Below are positions 1-5,933 of a stretch of DNA of 21,791 nucleotides, one piece after another. A model generated the notes under the pieces. The model made no database searches, was not told the DNA's origin, and saw only the letters and a program-made list of their open reading frames with translations. Position 1 is the stretch's first letter. Each line of letters opens with the position of its first letter. The position numbers and the translations under genes are program-made. The stretch is taken from positions 1-21,791 of the forward strand of contig JAGWLE010000003.1 of NCBI GenBank assembly GCA_028864955.1, read 5' to 3'. Origin of the DNA: Patescibacteria group bacterium. Lineage in GTDB: Bacteria > Patescibacteriota > Minisyncoccia > Phycocordibacterales > PALSA-1337.

Positions 1-1
1 C

Positions 2-1129
2 CAAGAATTTTGGAAGATCGCTCACAAGAACGGCCTTATTTACAAGAAGAATTACAAGATCAAGTACTGTATCGGCTGTGAGCTGGAAAAAACCGAGTCT
101 GACCTTGTTGACGGCAAATGTCCTCTCCATCCACTCACGGATATCCAGATTATCGACGAGGAAAATTATTTTTTCCGTTTTAGCCTGTATCAAAAGCCGC
201 TCATGGATCTATATGAGAGGTGCCCTGATTTCGTCGTACCGCGGTCGCGTTTGAATGAAATCCAAGCCTTTGTCGAGCGCGGGCTTGAGGATTTCAGTAT
301 TTCGCGTCTGGCTTCAAAAATGCCGTGGGGGATCCCTGTTCCAGATGACACCGAACACGTCATGTATGTCTGGTTCGATGCGCTGGTCAATTATATTTCG
401 GCTATCGGCTGGCCCGATAATGCCCGGATATTCAACAAATGGTGGGTCCAGTCGGGCGGCGTCGTTCAATACTGTGGGAAGGATAACCTGCGTCAGCAAG
501 CTTCGATGTGGCAGGCGATGCTCATGGCCGCAAAGTTACCGCCATCGCGGCAGATCGTGATCGACGGCTTCATTACCGGCGAAGGCGGCGTGAAGATGTC
601 CAAATCCCTCGGCAATACGGTAGATCCATTTGAGATTATCAAAGAGTATGGCACAGACGCTTTTCGATACTATGTCGCGCGCGAGCTGCAGCCGTTCGAG
701 GATAGTCCGTTTACGATGGAGAAATTCAAGGAAGCCTACAATGCTCATCTTGCCAACGGTCTCGGCAATCTGGTCTCGCGTGTCATGAAGATGGCCGAGG
801 CGCATATACAAACTATCAAGTTGCCGACATATGTCTGGCCCAAGGAGTTCATCCAAGCGATCAACGGTTATGATCTGAAAAGCGCCTGTGATCTCATATG
901 GAACAAAATAGCCGGACTCGACGCGCTCATTCAGAAAGAAGAACCGTTCAAGAAAGTCAAAGTTGACTCGACAAAGAGACAAGCAATTGCGCGCATTGAG
1001 GATCTTGTAGCCGGCCTCTTCGAGATTTCGATTCTGCTTGAGCCGATTCTGCCGGAAAGCGCGGCGGCGATCGCCGGATGTTTGAAGGAAAATAAGGTTC
1101 CGGCGAAGCCGCTCTTTATGAGGAAATGA
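2..1129 (+). CDS. metG: Methionyl-tRNA synthetase, 3' portion (5' end outside window)
   Basis: Class I aminoacyl-tRNA synthetase that charges tRNA-Met in the cytoplasm. The frame is open from base 2, so the N-terminus with the HIGH motif lies outside the window and about 375 C-terminal residues are present. Near the visible start is a zinc-knuckle: Cys-x2-Cys (CIGC), then Cys-x2-His (CPLH) 16 residues further on; many MetRSs have Cys as the fourth ligand, so the His is a small variation. The catalytic loop VKMSKSLGN is encoded at about 590-616. The rest is the alpha-helical anticodon-binding domain. The protein ends at KPLFMRK without the C-terminal EMAPII-like tRNA-binding domain some bacterial MetRSs carry. 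The TGA stop overlaps the next ATG (ATGA), implying coupling with the tatD-like gene. Confidence 0.96.
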   Translation, partial: QEFWKIAHKNGLIYKKNYKIKYCIGCELEKTESDLVDGKCPLHPLTDIQIIDEENYFFRFSLYQKPLMDLYERCPDFVVPRSRLNEIQAFVERGLEDFSISRLASKMPWGIPVPDDTEHVMYVWFDALVNYISAIGWPDNARIFNKWWVQSGGVVQYCGKDNLRQQASMWQAMLMAAKLPPSRQIVIDGFITGEGGVKMSKSLGNTVDPFEIIKEYGTDAFRYYVARELQPFEDSPFTMEKFKEAYNAHLANGLGNLVSRVMKMAEAHIQTIKLPTYVWPKEFIQAINGYDLKSACDLIWNKIAGLDALIQKEEPFKKVKVDSTKRQAIARIEDLVAGLFEISILLEPILPESAAAIAGCLKENKVPAKPLFMRK

Positions 1130-2010
1130 CCCTGGAGATGTCTACAACCGCCGAATTTGAATATATCGACATCCATGGCCATGTAAATTTTGCGGCCTAC
1201 GAAGCGGACAGGGAAGAAGTCATCCGGCGGGCCCGGGAATCTGGCGTCGCCATGATCAGTGTTGGCACGCAGTTCGAGACCTCGAAGAAGGCCGTCGAAT
1301 TGGCCGAGACTCACGGCGATATGTATGCAGCCATAGGTCTGCATCCAATTCACACCACCATCTCGCGCCATGATGAAAAGGAGTTAGGAGAAGGAGGCAA
1401 GGAATTCACTTCGCGGGGTGAAACGGCGGACGTCAATGCGTACAGGTCATTGGCGTTGCGTTCCAAAGTGGTCGCAATCGGCGAGTGCGGCCTGGACTAC
1501 TACCGATTGGATGGTGAGACCGTCGGAAAGCAGCGGGTCGAGTTTGAAAAGATGATTGATCTTGCCAATGAGGTTAACAAGCCGTTGATGCTGCATATAC
1601 GTAATGGCTCTGGCTTGTCTGCTTACGCAGATGCGCACGCCATATTGAAATCTCGCGCCCAAGTGAAAGGCAATTTGCATTTTTATGCCGGTTCTCTCGA
1701 AGAAGCCAAGCCGTTTTTGGACCTCGGGTACGCGTTCTCATTTACAGGCGTGATCACTTTCGCCAGAAATTATGATGAGATCGTAAAATATCTGCCGCTC
1801 GGTCGCATTATGTCGGAAACGGATTGTCCCTACGTGACTCCGGCACCGCATCGAGGTAAACGCAATGAGCCTTTATTTGTCAGGGAAGTTGTGAGGGCCA
1901 TAGCGCATATCCGTGGAGAACCTGTGGAAAAGGTGTCGACAACTATCATAAAAACGGCAAAAAAATTCTTTAATATCAACAGCGAAGAAATGTCAGATTC
2001 ACGGCGATAA
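1126..2010 (+). CDS. tatD: TatD-family metal-dependent hydrolase (DNase-like)
   Basis: TIM-barrel metallohydrolase of the TatD family, whose members are Mg-dependent DNases acting on 3' ends. Of 294 residues, the metal-site signatures are all visible: an H-x-H near the N-terminus (DIHGHVN), the bridging Glu in GECGLDYYR, His in LMLHIRNG, His in GNLHFYAGS and the late Asp in SETDCPYVTPAPHRGKRN. The start at 1126 is chosen because it overlaps the metG stop as ATGA; an ATG at 1138 is an alternative and would remove four residues. An adjacent metG-tatD pair is common in bacteria. A stretch of about 20 residues with Gly and Glu (GEGGKEFTSRGE) between the N-terminal strands looks like a family-specific loop insertion. 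Cellular substrate cannot be told from sequence. Confidence 0.93.
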   Translation: MTLEMSTTAEFEYIDIHGHVNFAAYEADREEVIRRARESGVAMISVGTQFETSKKAVELAETHGDMYAAIGLHPIHTTISRHDEKELGEGGKEFTSRGETADVNAYRSLALRSKVVAIGECGLDYYRLDGETVGKQRVEFEKMIDLANEVNKPLMLHIRNGSGLSAYADAHAILKSRAQVKGNLHFYAGSLEEAKPFLDLGYAFSFTGVITFARNYDEIVKYLPLGRIMSETDCPYVTPAPHRGKRNEPLFVREVVRAIAHIRGEPVEKVSTTIIKTAKKFFNINSEEMSDSRR

Positions 2011-2035
2011 ATCGTCATGCACTTCTCCTTGCCTG

Positions 2036-2074
2036 TCTTCAGGAAGATTTTAACTTTTTTTGATACGAATTTTA
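2036..2074 (+). repeat. 39-bp dispersed intergenic repeat, copy A
   Basis: This segment downstream of tatD matches 14527-14565 at 36 of 39 positions. The shared core is AGATTTTAACTTT followed, after one mismatch, by TTTGATACG. Both copies contain TTGATA (here 2060-2065), which could act as a -35 box, with a weak -10 candidate (TGATAC, 2083-2088) 17 nt later. In this copy the 5' part also forms a short CCTG/CAGG hairpin followed by T-rich sequence, which may help terminate metG-tatD transcription. Promoter element and unknown repeat family are both possible. Confidence 0.6.
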
Positions 2075-2142
2075 TCGTCATTTGATACAGTGCCTCGGCC
2101 TCTGGAAAATCCGCTACGCGTACATATGACGCGGGCGTACTC

Positions 2143-2171
2143 TTGCAGGCAGGAGCAAGTCGTGCTAGTCT
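2143..2171 (+). promoter_or_regulatory. Promoter of the rpsF operon
   Basis: TTGCAG (2143-2148), a 17-nt spacer, and an extended -10 TGC-TAGTCT (2163-2171). Transcription would begin near 2178, giving a leader of about 113 nt before rpsF. Confidence 0.6.
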
Positions 2172-2177
2172 CGTCAT

Positions 2178-2290
2178 ATTACTAGGTAATTCAGCCGGTT
2201 CCGGAGCTTATGGACGTCCATTTGCAAAGGATCCAGAAGTCCCACGGTCTCATTATACCGGGGAGCGATGGTCACCGACTGCTACGATAT
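2178..2290 (+). promoter_or_regulatory. rpsF leader, possible S6:S18 autoregulatory site
   Basis: The mRNA leader between the predicted start site and the rpsF ATG. Just before the gene it contains GGTCACCGAC (2270-2279), flanked by AGCG and TGCT segments that can pair. In many bacteria the S6:S18 complex binds a CCG bulge in the leader of its own operon. A CCG in a hairpin context is present here, but I could not build a convincing full motif by eye, so this is a low-confidence suggestion. Confidence 0.3.
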
Positions 2291-2791
2291 ATGAATGAGA
2301 TACACAACGACCGCCAAGCGGTCTACGAGATAGGGTATTTGTTTGTCGGATCTCTGCCGGAAGAGCGGGTCCCGGCTGAGAATGACAAGGTTAGGAAGAT
2401 CATAGCCGATGCCGGCGCGTCAGTGATCGCTGAGGAAGTGCCTCATCGCGAGCGTCTGGCATACACCATACGCCGTAAAACGGTGGCTGGTTCGTATGAA
2501 AAATATGATGAAGCATATTTTGGCTGGATCAAATTCGAAGTTGGCACCGTCAAGATTGAAGGTATAAAGAAGTCACTCGAGACCTTGCCTGTCATCTTGC
2601 GCATGCTCGTCATCACTACTGTCCGTGAGAACACATATCTCGGTAAACGTGCGCCCGCCTTGGCTTCGGTTATCCGGCCCGGCATTCAGACTCCGGAAAA
2701 GACGCTTGAGAATGCCGCGGCGCCGGTTGCTCCTGTCGTAAATATCGAAGAAATGGATAAGAGTATTGATGAGATGGTCAAAGAGGTATAA
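2291..2791 (+). CDS. rpsF: 30S ribosomal protein S6
   Basis: Small-subunit protein that pairs with S18 on the platform of the 30S subunit. The ferredoxin-like S6 core is recognised from YEIGYLFVGSLPEE, ERLAYTIRRKTVAGSY and YFGWIKFEV. The reading frame is open further upstream (from 2210), but residues before the ATG at 2291 do not resemble S6, so I start here for 166 residues. There is no Shine-Dalgarno sequence ahead of this ATG. The C-terminus carries a roughly 45-residue extension, Ala/Pro-rich then acidic (ending MDKSIDEMVKEV), longer than the usual 95-135-residue S6. First gene of an operon with ssb and rpsR; rplI, often the fourth member in bacteria, is absent. Confidence 0.92.
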   Translation: MNEIHNDRQAVYEIGYLFVGSLPEERVPAENDKVRKIIADAGASVIAEEVPHRERLAYTIRRKTVAGSYEKYDEAYFGWIKFEVGTVKIEGIKKSLETLPVILRMLVITTVRENTYLGKRAPALASVIRPGIQTPEKTLENAAAPVAPVVNIEEMDKSIDEMVKEV

Positions 2792-2834
2792 TACCCATAA
2801 TAATCATTAACCAATGACCAAGATTCAGTTGGTT
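2785..2834 (+). promoter_or_regulatory. Palindromic TATAAT and inverted repeat upstream of ssb
   Basis: The rpsF stop codon lies in an 11-bp palindrome, GGTATAATACC (2785-2795), containing a perfect TATAAT (2787-2792). TTGATG at 2766-2771 is a possible -35, but its 15-nt spacing is short. Further on, AACCAA (2809-2814) and TTGGTT (2829-2834) form an inverted repeat just ahead of ssb. This may be an internal promoter or operator; weak evidence. Confidence 0.35.
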
Positions 2835-2844
2835 ACCCACGCAT

Positions 2845-3294
2845 ATGTATCTAAATAAAGTGTTCTTGATAGGAAATCTGACCCGTGATCCCGAGCTCAA
2901 AGCCTTGCCTTCGGGAACAAAAGTCGCGAACTTTTCCATTGCCACAAATCGGAAATCTCGCAACAAGGACGGCGTATTGCAGGACTTCACCGAATATCAC
3001 AACATCGTCGCCTTTTCGAAATTAGGCGAATTGACAGCGCAGTATCTAAAGAAGGGTCAGCAAGCGCTCGTCGAAGGCCGCATCCAGACACGTTCTTGGG
3101 AACAAAACGGCGAAAAGAAGTATCGCACGGAAATCATCGCCGAAAATGTCCAATTTGGCTGGAAAGGGACCGGCGGGGCGTCAGGCGGTGCGGCAGGGCC
3201 TGGCAAGGAGGAGTCAGAGACCAAAGAAAACGCCGCCGGCGAGACGATCGAATATCCGACCGAAGAAATCAATCCGGACGACATCCCATTCTAG
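2845..3294 (+). CDS. ssb: Single-stranded DNA-binding protein
   Basis: SSB coats single-stranded DNA during replication, repair and recombination. The 149-residue protein has an N-terminal OB fold (MYLNKVFLIGNLTRDPELK, then FSIATNR, YHNIVAFSKLGE, QALVEGRIQTRSWE) over roughly residues 1-105. A short Gly/Ala-rich linker (GGASGGAAGPG) follows, and an acidic tail ending DDIPF, the usual docking tip for partner proteins. Length and layout are typical. It sits between rpsF and rpsR as in many bacteria; no clear ribosome-binding site precedes the ATG. Confidence 0.96.
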   Translation: MYLNKVFLIGNLTRDPELKALPSGTKVANFSIATNRKSRNKDGVLQDFTEYHNIVAFSKLGELTAQYLKKGQQALVEGRIQTRSWEQNGEKKYRTEIIAENVQFGWKGTGGASGGAAGPGKEESETKENAAGETIEYPTEEINPDDIPF

Positions 3295-3327
3295 TGATTA
3301 ACCATTATACATATTCACGACATTCTT

Positions 3328-3531
3328 ATGAAAAAACAGTGTTATTTTAGTCAGCACAATATCAAGTATATCGACTACAAGGATACGGAAATTTTGAAAA
3401 AGTTCCTAAATCCGCATGGCCGTATCTTGAGCCGCAGACGTACTGGAATATCCGCCAAGTATCAGCGTGAACTGGCCATGGCCGTGAAGCGCGCTAGATT
3501 CATGGGCTTGCTTCCATATATCGCGGGTTAG
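3328..3531 (+). CDS. rpsR: 30S ribosomal protein S18
   Basis: Small basic 67-residue protein of the 30S platform, partner of S6. Diagnostic S18 segments are IDYKDTEILKKFLNPHGRI and RRRTGISAKYQRELAMAVKRARFMGLLPYI. Length is close to the shortest S18s, with a brief N-terminus holding a single Cys. It starts 33 bp after ssb and is followed by a strong terminator, so it closes the operon. Confidence 0.96.
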   Translation: MKKQCYFSQHNIKYIDYKDTEILKKFLNPHGRILSRRRTGISAKYQRELAMAVKRARFMGLLPYIAG

Positions 3532-3556
3532 ATTAGAGAGTGTCCAACCAACACTG

Positions 3557-3587
3557 CGAAAAGACCGGCTTCAGGCCGGTCTTTTCG
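3557..3587. terminator. Bidirectional hairpin terminator between rpsR and efp
   Basis: Perfect 13-bp stem, CGAAAAGACCGGC (3557-3569) with GCCGGTCTTTTCG (3575-3587), and a TTCAG loop. A-rich on one side and T-rich on the other, it can terminate the convergent rpsR (+) and efp (-) transcripts. Confidence 0.9.
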
Positions 3588-3612
3588 GACATAAGCTCTT
3601 GAGCCGGCTGTC

Positions 3613-4185
3613 TTATTTGTTAACGCGTTCTCGATATTCGCCGGTTTGCGTATTTATCCGGATGACGTCGCCGGCGTTGACGAAGAGGGGGGCGCTGATC
3701 GTGGCGCCCGTTTCAAGAGTGACGATTTTTTGGCCGCCGGTGGCCGTATCGCCTTTGACGTTTGGCGGCGCCTCCGTGATCTTGAGGTCGGCGGTGATAG
3801 GCATCTTGAAACCCATAGGCTGCTCGCGGAAGAGCAATTGTTCGACGATCGTGTTTGGCTTCAGGAACTTGGCCTGATCGCCAGCCTGCTCGGCCGTGAC
3901 CTTGAATCGTTTTGACGGGTCATTGGCTTCCGAAAACCACCACTCGCCGCGGTTGTTGTAGAGATACTTCACCTCACGGCTGTCGATTTCTGCTTCCTCG
4001 ACTTTTTCTGATTGGTGGAATGAATACTCCGTGACCTTGCCGGTCATGAGATTCTTGAGCTTTGTGGCATTGACTGGCTTTCTCTGCTGCTTGCGGAAGA
4101 CGTGTGACGACAGCACTTCATATGGCTGACCGTCCATGACGATGTACTTACCCTGGCTTGCTTCGTTGTATTCGAGGATGGACAT
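3613..4185 (-). CDS. efp: Translation elongation factor P
   Basis: EF-P rescues ribosomes stalled at polyproline stretches. All three domains are visible in 190 residues: an N-terminal KOW-like domain (MSILEYNEASQGKYIVMDGQPYEVLSS), a central OB domain (PMGFKMPITADLKITEAPPNVKGDTATG) and the C-terminal OB domain ending PLFVNAGDVIRINTQTGEYRERV. The tip loop is unusual: where E. coli has the Lys34-bearing PGKG loop, this protein reads FRKQQRKPVN (residues 30-39), with one extra residue before the conserved KLKN. I see no canonical PGKG, so the modification state is uncertain. Transcribed toward rpsR and separated from upstream recA by a terminator and its own promoter. Confidence 0.94.
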   Translation of the reverse strand: MSILEYNEASQGKYIVMDGQPYEVLSSHVFRKQQRKPVNATKLKNLMTGKVTEYSFHQSEKVEEAEIDSREVKYLYNNRGEWWFSEANDPSKRFKVTAEQAGDQAKFLKPNTIVEQLLFREQPMGFKMPITADLKITEAPPNVKGDTATGGQKIVTLETGATISAPLFVNAGDVIRINTQTGEYRERVNK

Positions 4186-4214
4186 GGAATTCGATGATTA
4201 AATGACTCGGCCAG

Positions 4215-4243
4215 TCTATAGGATTTCTTGGGAAAATGCAAAA
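4215..4243 (-). promoter_or_regulatory. Promoter of efp
   Basis: On the minus strand TTTTGC (plus 4238-4243), a 17-nt spacer and TATAGA (plus 4215-4220), about 30 nt before the efp ATG. The -35 is imperfect. Confidence 0.45.
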
Positions 4244-4269
4244 CAAAACCCCGCCGGAGCGGGGTTTTG
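4244..4269 (-). terminator. Intrinsic terminator of recA
   Basis: Perfect 11-bp stem, CAAAACCCCGC (4244-4254) with GCGGGGTTTTG (4259-4269), and a 4-nt loop, 20 bp beyond the recA stop. Read on the minus strand it ends in a T-rich run (TTTTGTTTTG). Confidence 0.88.
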
Positions 4270-4289
4270 TGGGTGAAATCAGAAGCATT

Positions 4290-5357
4290 TTATTGTTCAT
4301 TCAACTTTGCGCGAATCTTCCCGAGTATCTCATCCCTGACTTTCGGATTATCCTTGAGGAATTGTCTGGTGGCGTCGTAGCCGCGGCCTAATTTTAATTC
4401 ACCGTATGCGTATGATGCCCCCGAATGGTCGAGTATCTCGTACTTCTCGCCCAGAGCGATGATCTCGCCTTCCTGGGAAATACCTTCGTTGTACATCAGG
4501 TCGAATTCTGTCTGCTTGAATGGCGCGGCGACCTTATTCTTGACGACTTTGACGCGGACGCGGCCGCCCATGATTTCCTCACCCTTTTTTATCTGAGCGA
4601 TGCGGCGGATATCGAGACGGACGGACGCGTAGAATTTTAGAGCTTTGCCGCCAGGAGTCGTCTCAGGGTTGCCGAACATCACGCCGATCTGCATGCGGAT
4701 CTGGTTGATGAAAATAACGATCGTCTTTGACTTGGCGACGATGGCTGTGAGTTTGCGCAGCGCTTGGGACATGAGGCGTGCTTGCGTGCCGACATGATGA
4801 GCGCCCATATCGCCTTCGATCTCCGCTTTGGGGGTCAGTGCCGCCACGGAATCGATGACGACAACGTCCATTTTACCGGTGCGAATGAGGCTCTCGACGA
4901 TTTCGAGAGCTTGTTCGCCGGTGTCAGGCTGTGAAATGAGGAGATCGTCGATCTTTACGCCTAGTCTCTTGGCATATTCAGGGTCCATGGCGTGTTCCGC
5001 GTCTATGTAGGCGCAGACACCGCCCTGTTTCTGGGCCTCGGCAACGACATGGAGGGCCAAAGTGGTCTTGCCGGACGACTCCGGGCCGAATATCTCGATA
5101 ATGCGTCCGCGCGGCATGCCGCCGATGCCCAAGGCCCAGTCGAGACCGAGTGAGCCGGTAGGAATGGCGTTGACGTTGACTTTCGGCTTTTCGCCGAGCT
5201 TCATGATCGAATCTTCGCCGAACTTTGTACGAATGGCATCGAGGGCGTCACGAATGCCGGCATGTACGGGCGGTTTCGTTTGCGTGAGAGGAGACTCTAT
5301 CGATTGAGGACTCTTGGATTCAGGAGCTTTTGCCTTTCTAGTTGGTTTTGTGGGCAT
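4290..5357 (-). CDS. recA: Recombinase RecA
   Basis: ATP-dependent strand-exchange protein for homologous recombination and DNA repair. The 355-residue protein has Walker A GPESSGKTTL, Walker B MDVVVIDSVAAL, the L2/DNA-binding region with NQIRMQIGVMFGNPETTPGGKALKFYAS (here given only to mark the block) and the C-terminal domain ending GKIRAKLNEQ. The acidic tail of E. coli RecA is missing. The frame is open to 5459, but the ATG at 5357 (MPTKPTRKAK) is chosen because residues upstream do not resemble RecA. The first ~30 residues form a Lys/Pro/Ser-rich extension. No LexA box (CGAAC-N4-GTTCG type or E. coli type) was found upstream, so SOS control is not evident. Confidence 0.97.
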   Translation of the reverse strand: MPTKPTRKAKAPESKSPQSIESPLTQTKPPVHAGIRDALDAIRTKFGEDSIMKLGEKPKVNVNAIPTGSLGLDWALGIGGMPRGRIIEIFGPESSGKTTLALHVVAEAQKQGGVCAYIDAEHAMDPEYAKRLGVKIDDLLISQPDTGEQALEIVESLIRTGKMDVVVIDSVAALTPKAEIEGDMGAHHVGTQARLMSQALRKLTAIVAKSKTIVIFINQIRMQIGVMFGNPETTPGGKALKFYASVRLDIRRIAQIKKGEEIMGGRVRVKVVKNKVAAPFKQTEFDLMYNEGISQEGEIIALGEKYEILDHSGASYAYGELKLGRGYDATRQFLKDNPKVRDEILGKIRAKLNEQ

Positions 5358-5504
5358 GATGGTGTGGTTAATTCCATGACAGAGAAGCGGTCGAATCCGA
5401 TATTTCGCACGATCGACTATCATGGATAGTAATGTGCAGGCGTACCGGAATGATACCACGGCAGAATGGCGTGCAAGAGTTGTCCGGTAGGGAAGTTTGT
5501 GTCC

Positions 5505-5933
5505 TTATGGCGTCCCGGTGGCGGTTGTTGTTCCGTTGGACTCGGGAATAGCGCTTGTCGCGGTCGATGATGGCGATTGCTGTCCGTAGACATCGATTTC
5601 TCGATGTGTTTGCCGTCCGAATTGGTCATGGGCGGCCAGTGTCAGTTTGTTTATACCCGGAAGTACGGCAATGATTTCGTCAAAATTTCCTTGCTGGTCG
5701 ACGGAAATAGGGCGATCATTCAAGGTGAGGTCAGTGACGCGCGAGACCTGGCCGCGTATCTCGAGAGTCGATGAGCCAGTCGTCGCGCCGTCTGCCGGCG
5801 TGGCGACATATATAGCCGGTCCGCGGGTGTAATTAGACGAACGCCAAACAGCGTAGGCGACGATAACCGACAAGATAAAAATGACAATAAATGTGCGGAG
5901 TAGTCGCAAAGTGGCTGTGCGAGTATATCTCAT
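5505..5933 (-). CDS. Membrane-anchored protein with Ig-like (glucodextranase-B-type) domain
   Basis: 142 residues. The N-terminus (about 13-31) is one hydrophobic segment preceded by Arg-rich residues, so the protein is probably anchored in the membrane with the rest outside. Residues about 40-115 resemble the small beta-sandwich seen in glucodextranase-like B domains: ATPADGATTGSSTLEIRGQV, LTLNDRPISVDQQGNF, and the strand GINKLTLAAHDQFGRQ. The C-terminal 25 residues are a low-complexity Ser/Thr/Pro tail. The ATG overlaps the ftsK stop (ATGA), so it is translated with ftsK. Function unknown; the tight link suggests a division- or envelope-related role, but that is inference. Confidence 0.75.
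   Translation of the reverse strand: MRYTRTATLRLLRTFIVIFILSVIVAYAVWRSSNYTRGPAIYVATPADGATTGSSTLEIRGQVSRVTDLTLNDRPISVDQQGNFDEIIAVLPGINKLTLAAHDQFGRQTHREIDVYGQQSPSSTATSAIPESNGTTTATGTP

Noticed and set aside
2210..2290. Upstream start for rpsF at 2210 (27 extra residues)
   Set aside because: The extra residues do not resemble S6 and lie in the leader; ATG 2291 fits the S6 N-terminus better.
5358..5460. A LexA box in front of recA
   Set aside because: No CGAAC-N4-GTTCG or CTG-N10-CAG match of quality was seen.
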